Below, one piece after another: positions 59,458-64,000 of a DNA stretch of 64,000 nucleotides (positions are counted from its first letter, which is position 1; every line of letters begins with the position of its first letter). The DNA comes from Herbiconiux sp. GTDB taxonomy: Bacteria > Actinomycetota > Actinomycetes > Actinomycetales > Microbacteriaceae. The notes beneath the pieces are model-generated. The model was not told where the DNA came from, did no database searches, and saw only the letters and a program-made list of their open reading frames with translations. The translations under genes were made by a program, and so were the position numbers. The stretch is taken from the NCBI RefSeq assembly GCF_004297105.1, contig NZ_SCVE01000012.1, forward strand, positions 868,001-932,000, written 5' to 3'.

Positions 59458-60228
59458 GTGGCGGCGCGTACCGACCAGGTCACCGACCCGGCGATCGCGG
59501 CGGCGCTCCTGCTGGCGCGGCGCGGCCAGGCCTACTACTCGCGCAAGCTGAACGAGCTGAGCGACGCCGACTTCGACGGCCCGACGCTGTTGGGCGACTG
59601 GGATCGGCGCCACCTCATCGCGCACGTGGGCCTCAACGCCCGCGCCATCACGCGGCTCGTGGAGTGGGCGCGCACGGGGGTCGAGACGCCGATGTACGCC
59701 TCCCCCGAGCAGCGCGCCGACGAGATCGACTTCTCGGCCACGTTGCCCGCCCACGCGCTCCGCAACCTCTCCGACCACGCCGCGATCCACCTCACCGTCG
59801 AGTGGCGCGACCTGCCTGCCGAAGCCTGGACGAACGAGGTGCGCACCGGCCTGGGCCGCATCGTCCCGGTGTCCGAGACCGTGTGGATGCGCACCCGCGA
59901 GGTCTGGATCCACGCGGTCGACCTCGGCAACGGCGGCCGCTTCGAGGACTTCCCGCCCGAGCTGCTCGATGCCCTGCTGGCCGACATCCTCGGCGCCTGG
60001 GACCGCCGGCGCGACGCGGAAGGTCTTCCGCGCTACCTGCTCGACGTAGTCGATCGCGATGGCGATCCTCTCGGCGCGGAGACGGATGCCGGCTCGGTGC
60101 GCGATGAGGAGGAGCTGGTGGTGCGGGGAACGGCAGCCGCTCTGACCCGCTGGGCCACGGGCCGGGGTGCGGATGGCGTACTCACGGGGCGCGGCGAGCC
60201 GGCATCGCCCGCTCCCCGCTGGCTCTGA
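59458..60228 (+). CDS. Mycothiol-dependent maleylpyruvate isomerase
   Basis: 256 residues from GTG 59458. LLGDWDRRHLIAHVGLNARA holds the first zinc His; VWMRTREVWIHAVDLGNGG supplies the Glu and second His of the known zinc site. Turns maleylpyruvate into fumarylpyruvate using mycothiol, the actinobacterial thiol. Completes the three-step gentisate route. Confidence 0.93.
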   Translation: MAARTDQVTDPAIAAALLLARRGQAYYSRKLNELSDADFDGPTLLGDWDRRHLIAHVGLNARAITRLVEWARTGVETPMYASPEQRADEIDFSATLPAHALRNLSDHAAIHLTVEWRDLPAEAWTNEVRTGLGRIVPVSETVWMRTREVWIHAVDLGNGGRFEDFPPELLDALLADILGAWDRRRDAEGLPRYLLDVVDRDGDPLGAETDAGSVRDEEELVVRGTAAALTRWATGRGADGVLTGRGEPASPAPRWL

Positions 60229-60269
60229 GGAAGCGAGGGGCGCCGCATCCTGCGACAATCGGAGACACC

Positions 60270-60731
60270 ATGGAACCAACTCGCGGAGCGGCACCGCACG
60301 ACGTCTCCGACTACACCGGCTACCTCATCCGGCGCGCCCAGCAGGCTCACGTCGCCGCGTGGCAGCGTGTCGTCTCGGCCGAGATCACGAGCGTTCAGTT
60401 CGGAGTGCTCACCGTGCTCTCGCGCACGCCCGGAGCAAGCCAGCAGCACCTCGTCGAACGCCTCGACCTCGACCGGTCGACCATCGCCGACATCGTCGCC
60501 CGCCTCGAGCGGCGGGGGCTGATCGAGCGGGTCCGTGACGGTGATGACCGGCGCCGCAACGTGCTGCATCTCACCGAGCTCGGCACGCGGGAACTGGCCG
60601 TGCTCGTTCCGCGGGTGGCGCTCGTCGATGACGTGCTCGTGGGCGGGCTCCCGGAGCGCGATCGTGCGGAACTACGAAGGCTGCTCGGCGGCTTGCTCGA
60701 GTCGGCGACGGCCCGCACCCCCTCGGGATGA
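60270..60731 (+). CDS. MarR-family transcriptional regulator
   Basis: 153 residues, GGAG before ATG 60270. Winged helix: TSVQFGVLTVLSRTPGASQQ, LVERLDLDRSTIADIVARLE, wing RVRDGDDRRRNVLHLTELG. Last gene of the gentisate operon and its likely regulator; MarR proteins often sense the aromatic substrate. Convergent with glycerate kinase. Confidence 0.92.
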   Translation: MEPTRGAAPHDVSDYTGYLIRRAQQAHVAAWQRVVSAEITSVQFGVLTVLSRTPGASQQHLVERLDLDRSTIADIVARLERRGLIERVRDGDDRRRNVLHLTELGTRELAVLVPRVALVDDVLVGGLPERDRAELRRLLGGLLESATARTPSG

Positions 60732-60777
60732 GTGCGGGCGGCAGAGACGTGGCCGCACCCGTGATCGCCCGAGGGCA

Positions 60778-61953
60778 TCACGTCTTCTCTCGCCGGTCAT
60801 GGAAGTGTCGTCCGTCGAAGCGGTGTGCCAGCGCCGCCCCCGCCTCGCGTGCCCAGCGCACGGGCTCGGCCCGGGCCGCAGAGGGTGAACCGGCCAGCTC
60901 CGCGAGCGAGGACGCCGCGTCGAAGCGCTCGGTGCCGGCCTGGACAACTCCGGCGACGAGAGCGCATCGGGCACCTGCGGCCCGCGCCACGGCGCGCACC
61001 AGGCCAGGCACCTTGCCGTGTTCCGATTGGGTGTCGTACCGGCCTTCGCCGGTGATCACGAGATCCGCGCCGGCGACGGCGTCCGCGAGTCGGATCCGTG
61101 CGGCAACCTCGGCGGCGCCGTCGATGATCTCGGCGCCCCAGGCGCGCAATCCGAATCCCGTTCCCCCTGCAGCACCCGCACCGGGGTGTGTCGGGTCGAA
61201 ACGGGACGCGTCGATACCGTGCCGCTCCCCGGCTTCGGCGAGCTTGACGGCGAAGCGGACGAGGTTGAGCTCCGCCGTCTCCACCAGCGACTCGGTGATG
61301 CCCTTCTGCGCTCCGAAGACGGCGACGGCTCCGTGAGGGCCGAGCAGGGGGTTGCGCACATCGGAGAGAACGACGGCCCCGCCGTGCGGGACCGGCCTCA
61401 GGGCGGTGAGGTCGATGCTCTCGATCTCGGCCAGCCCGGCGTTGCCCGGCTGCACGGGATTGCCGTTGTCATCGAGGAGGCGGGCGCCCAGTGCGGTGAG
61501 TACGCCCGCGCCGCCATCGCTCGAGGCGCTCCCCCCGATGGCGAGTATGAGCCGACCCGCGCCGGCATCGAGCGCAGCCACGATCGCTTCGCCGAAGCCC
61601 ACCGTGTGCGAGGTCAGGGGCAGCAACTCGTCGAGGAGGGTGATGCCGCTGGCCGAGGCGAGTTCCACCAGTGCGATCGAGCCCGGAAGCAGTAACCACG
61701 CGCAATGGGTGGTCCCGCCATCCGGACCCTGCACCGTCGAGACACGATGGCACGTGTCGGGATGGGCGGCCGCAAAGGCATCGATCGTTCCCTCCCCGCC
61801 GTCGGCCATGGGGCGGAGCACCAGCCGATCGCCCGCGCGTACCCGCGCCCAGCCGTCGGCGAGCGCCGCGGCCATCTCCGCGGCGCTCGCGGTGCCCTTG
61901 AACGAGTCGGGTGCGAAGACGATGCGGGGCGAAGGCAACCCGAGGCCGGTCAC
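60778..61953 (-). CDS. Glycerate kinase
   Basis: 391 residues from GTG 61953, which overlaps the stop of the small upstream gene (GTGA). GarK/GlxK-type fold: IVFAPDSFKGTASAAEMAAA, LRPMADGGEGTIDAF, LAIGGSASSDGGAGVLTALG, DLVITGEGRYDTQSEHGKVP. Phosphorylates D-glycerate to a phosphoglycerate in the cytosol. Its place at the end of a gentisate-dioxygenase operon is unusual. A GTG at 61983 is also possible but overlaps further. Confidence 0.93.
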   Translation of the reverse strand: MTGLGLPSPRIVFAPDSFKGTASAAEMAAALADGWARVRAGDRLVLRPMADGGEGTIDAFAAAHPDTCHRVSTVQGPDGGTTHCAWLLLPGSIALVELASASGITLLDELLPLTSHTVGFGEAIVAALDAGAGRLILAIGGSASSDGGAGVLTALGARLLDDNGNPVQPGNAGLAEIESIDLTALRPVPHGGAVVLSDVRNPLLGPHGAVAVFGAQKGITESLVETAELNLVRFAVKLAEAGERHGIDASRFDPTHPGAGAAGGTGFGLRAWGAEIIDGAAEVAARIRLADAVAGADLVITGEGRYDTQSEHGKVPGLVRAVARAAGARCALVAGVVQAGTERFDAASSLAELAGSPSAARAEPVRWAREAGAALAHRFDGRHFHDRREKT

Positions 61954-62129
61954 CGGATGATCAGCGGGGCGTCGGCCGCCCACGGATTGTCTCGAGAGGT
62001 CGCGCCGCGCTCGAACGCGTCGTTGCGGATCTCGTTCGGAGCCCGACTGGAGAAGACCCGACCCAGACGCACATCCCGCTGATCGGCAGGCACCGCCGGA
62101 TCCGTCGTCCGGTCGGTGAGAACCGTCAT
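61950..62129 (-). CDS. Small hypothetical protein coupled to gentisate dioxygenase 2
   Basis: 59 residues, ATG 62129 overlapping the dioxygenase stop (ATGA) and stop overlapping the kinase start (GTGA). Charged, soluble: LGRVFSSRAPNEIRNDAFER, then SRDNPWAADAPLIIR. No family recognised. The tight coupling at both ends argues that it is real. It could be a small subunit or a fragment of a larger lost protein. Confidence 0.65.
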   Translation of the reverse strand: MTVLTDRTTDPAVPADQRDVRLGRVFSSRAPNEIRNDAFERGATSRDNPWAADAPLIIR

Positions 62130-63232
62130 CGCTCGCGGCCGGCGACGAACGTGCGGTCGAAGTTCAGCCGCTCGATCACGGGCGCGTCCGAGAACCGGAA
62201 CAGGTCGAGTGGTGTCTCGGCCCTGATCTCCCACGACTCCCACGACGGCACCACCACGAGGTCGCCGGTATCGAGCGTCCAGGTCTGGTCGCCGACCACC
62301 ATCTCGCCGCGCCCCTCGAACACCTGCCAGACCGAGGATCCGACCTCGCGCCGGGCGTTCGTGGCCGTGCCCTCGCGCAGCCGGTGGAACTCCGCTCGCA
62401 ACGTCGACATCACATCGCCACCCGTGGTGGGATTGGTGTAGCGGATGCCCGCGTGCCCCTGCTCGACCGTGGCCGGAAAGCCCTCTGCCTCGAGTTCGAG
62501 CTGCGCCGTGAGGGCCCGGTCGGTGAACTCCCAGCGATAGGCCGCAATCGGGGAGTTCACGTGCGAATCGAGCCCTGACAGCGGCCGGAGACCGGGGTTG
62601 GCCCAGAGCCGTTCGGCCCGGGAGACCGATGGCGTCGAGTAGTCGGTGACGCGCTCGGTGCCGAACTCGAAGAAGCCGACGTCGAGGTTCTCTGCCAACG
62701 GCACGTCGAGGCCGTCGATCCAGGCCATCGGCTGGTCGGTCTCGTTGTGGTGGCCGTGGAAATTCCAGCCCGGGGTGAGCAGGAAGTCGCCCCGGCGCAT
62801 CGCGACCGGGTCGCCGTTCACGACGGTCCAGACGCCCTCGCCCTCCACCACGAAACGGAACGCGTTCTGAGCGTGCCGGTGCTCGGGCGCGGTCTCGTGC
62901 GCACCGAGGTATTGGATGGCGGCCCAGATCGTGGGTGTCGCGTACGGCCGGCCGCCGAGACCCGGGTTGGCCAGCGCGATCGCCCGGCGCTCGCCACCAC
63001 GCCCGATCGGCACCAGGTCGCCCGAGCGGGCGGCGAGGGGCAGCAGGTCGTTCCATCGCCAGACGAACGGCACCGATTTCGAGCGCGGGACATCCGTGAG
63101 CACCTCGCTGGTCTGGGTCCAGAGCGGCGAGAGATTCTTCGCCTCGAAGTCGGCGTAGAGCTGGGCGAGGGCCGCGCTGTCCTCGGGCTCCATCGCGTTC
63201 TGCACGTCGTCCATGGTGTTGTGGTCGGTCAT
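62126..63232 (-). CDS. Gentisate 1,2-dioxygenase (copy 2) or related cupin dioxygenase
   Basis: 368 residues from ATG 63232. The first cupin is nearly identical in its core to copy 1: HETAPEHRHAQNAFRFVVEG (His118, His120) and LLTPGWNFHGHHNETDQ; QGHAGIRYTNPTTGGDVMST recurs too. N and C termini differ, so this is an old duplication and may prefer a related substrate such as a substituted gentisate or salicylate. Follows the partial flavoenzyme by 30 bases on the same strand. Confidence 0.9.
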   Translation of the reverse strand: MTDHNTMDDVQNAMEPEDSAALAQLYADFEAKNLSPLWTQTSEVLTDVPRSKSVPFVWRWNDLLPLAARSGDLVPIGRGGERRAIALANPGLGGRPYATPTIWAAIQYLGAHETAPEHRHAQNAFRFVVEGEGVWTVVNGDPVAMRRGDFLLTPGWNFHGHHNETDQPMAWIDGLDVPLAENLDVGFFEFGTERVTDYSTPSVSRAERLWANPGLRPLSGLDSHVNSPIAAYRWEFTDRALTAQLELEAEGFPATVEQGHAGIRYTNPTTGGDVMSTLRAEFHRLREGTATNARREVGSSVWQVFEGRGEMVVGDQTWTLDTGDLVVVPSWESWEIRAETPLDLFRFSDAPVIERLNFDRTFVAGRER

Positions 63233-63262
63233 TGCACAGTCCCGGTCTCAGATAGTCGGTGG

Positions 63263-64000
63263 TCAGATCAGCTGGAAGTGAACCCACTTCTGGCCCTCGG
63301 CGAGCCCCGCGAGCTGGCGCCCGGCGGACTGCAGGATGATCGGCGACGAGGAGATGTGTTGGGTGCCGCCGTGCACATCGCGATAGAGCCGCTGGATCAC
63401 GCCGGGCCGCAGCGCCTCGCTGCCGGCGCTGCGATAGACGAATCCGGCGATCTCATCGAGCGCCTCGGTGGCGTTGCAGAGCGCAGCGCGGTTGAGGGTC
63501 TCGAGCCGCACCGACATCCGCTCACCACCGGCGAGCACGCTCTCGATCTCCTCCCACACGTCGTAGAGCAGTGCCTGGGCCGAGCGCAGCCGCAGTTCCG
63601 CGTTCGCGTACTGCTCGTGGAAGCTCGCGTTGTCGCCCCAGGATCCAGCCCGTCCCGACTTCTTCTGCACGCTCGTCGCGAGTTCGTCGAGCAATCGTCG
63701 GCCCACTCCGAGTGCCCACGCGCCGTGGTTGATGCTCGCGAAGTTGCCGATTCCCACGCGGTAGAGCCACCCGCCCGTGTTCGGCGAGGTGCTGAGTGAG
63801 GGATAGCTGAACTCGGTACGCACGAAGGTGTTGTCGAGCGTGTAGTCGATGCTTCCGGTCGCGCGAAGACCGAGCACGTCCCAGTTGTCGACGAAGTCGA
63901 CCTGGGCCACGGGAACGATGAAGAAACGCGTCTCGCCCGTCTTCGTGTCGGCCGCGGCGGTGTGCAGATGCGTGGCGTGCTTGATGCCCGAGGCGAACGA
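63263..64000 (-). CDS. Acyl-CoA-dehydrogenase-fold flavoprotein monooxygenase, C-terminal part
   Basis: 246 codons open to the window edge; the N-terminal half is outside. VDNWDVLGLRATGSIDYTLD (typical W-x-x-x-G-L-R-x-T-GS/D motif before the C-terminal helices), ASINHGAWALGVGRRLLDEL and VHGGTQHISSSPIILQSAGR match the HpaB/DszC-like group of FADH2- or FMNH2-dependent monooxygenases and ACAD relatives. Upstream of gentisate dioxygenase 2, it may hydroxylate an aromatic acid to the dioxygenase substrate. The stop at 63263 is followed by 30 bases before the dioxygenase ATG. Confidence 0.82.
   Translation of the reverse strand, partial: SFASGIKHATHLHTAAADTKTGETRFFIVPVAQVDFVDNWDVLGLRATGSIDYTLDNTFVRTEFSYPSLSTSPNTGGWLYRVGIGNFASINHGAWALGVGRRLLDELATSVQKKSGRAGSWGDNASFHEQYANAELRLRSAQALLYDVWEEIESVLAGGERMSVRLETLNRAALCNATEALDEIAGFVYRSAGSEALRPGVIQRLYRDVHGGTQHISSSPIILQSAGRQLAGLAEGQKWVHFQLI

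Noticed and set aside
60761-60781. Hairpin-like GTGATCGCCC / GGGCATCAC as terminator
   Set aside because: It includes the last codons and stop of glycerate kinase, has a bulge and no T tract.

Overview
The window is chromosomal DNA from a high-GC actinobacterium, most likely a member of Microbacteriaceae. The signs are strong GC-ending codon bias, many GTG and TTG starts, dense operons joined by 1-4 base stop/start overlaps, TANNNT boxes 6-8 bases before start codons (leaderless transcripts), sortase-type surface proteins, a mycothiol-type maleylpyruvate isomerase and a CruF-type carotenoid gene. No rRNA, tRNA, CRISPR array, transposase or phage gene was seen.

Layout. 1-4.2 kb: a TetR / ABC-like / YhgE-Pip operon with a clear operator, then a YfeO-type ion channel. 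4.2-11.0 kb: a leaderless UBP zinc-finger protein, a large LuxR regulator, a WYL regulator facing a VOC protein, and a TetR-CruF pair. 11.1-13.5 kb: a patch of lower-GC orphan small genes, one apparently frameshifted. 13.5-20.0 kb: a complete Mrp Na+/H+ antiporter operon (A with fused B, then C, D, E, F, G), every gene overlapping the next. 20.2-25.5 kb: a PstS-like exported protein, a DUF3800-like protein, a TetR/hydrolase pair with a doubled operator, and virginiamycin B lyase.

25.5-46.6 kb is an arabinan/arabinose utilisation locus. It holds two LacI regulators, a full sugar ABC importer plus an extra ATPase, two giant sortase-anchored GH43 proteins, AraA, and a fused ribulokinase / ribulose-5-phosphate 4-epimerase. 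Cell-wall enzymes would cut arabinan side chains, the importer would take up arabinose or short oligomers, and AraA plus the AraB-AraD fusion would yield xylulose 5-phosphate. Two palindromic operator types link the importer promoter to both LacI genes.

46.6-57.3 kb: housekeeping and stress genes (purA, chorismate mutase, ohr, thioredoxin-like, SDR, MFS and EamA transporters) with several TetR genes next to visible operators. 57.5-64 kb: gentisate catabolism (dioxygenase, fumarylpyruvate hydrolase, maleylpyruvate isomerase, MarR) facing a second operon with a paralogous gentisate dioxygenase, a 59-residue protein, glycerate kinase and a partial flavin-dependent acyl-CoA-dehydrogenase-fold enzyme.

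The most unusual signal is a 78-bp palindromic element found twice, in two unrelated genes (1361-1438 and 18597-18674). Both copies are read in the same frame, adding about 26 codons. The central 24 bases are nearly identical, while the 27-bp arms have diverged but remain self-complementary. This resembles the logic of Rickettsia palindromic elements.
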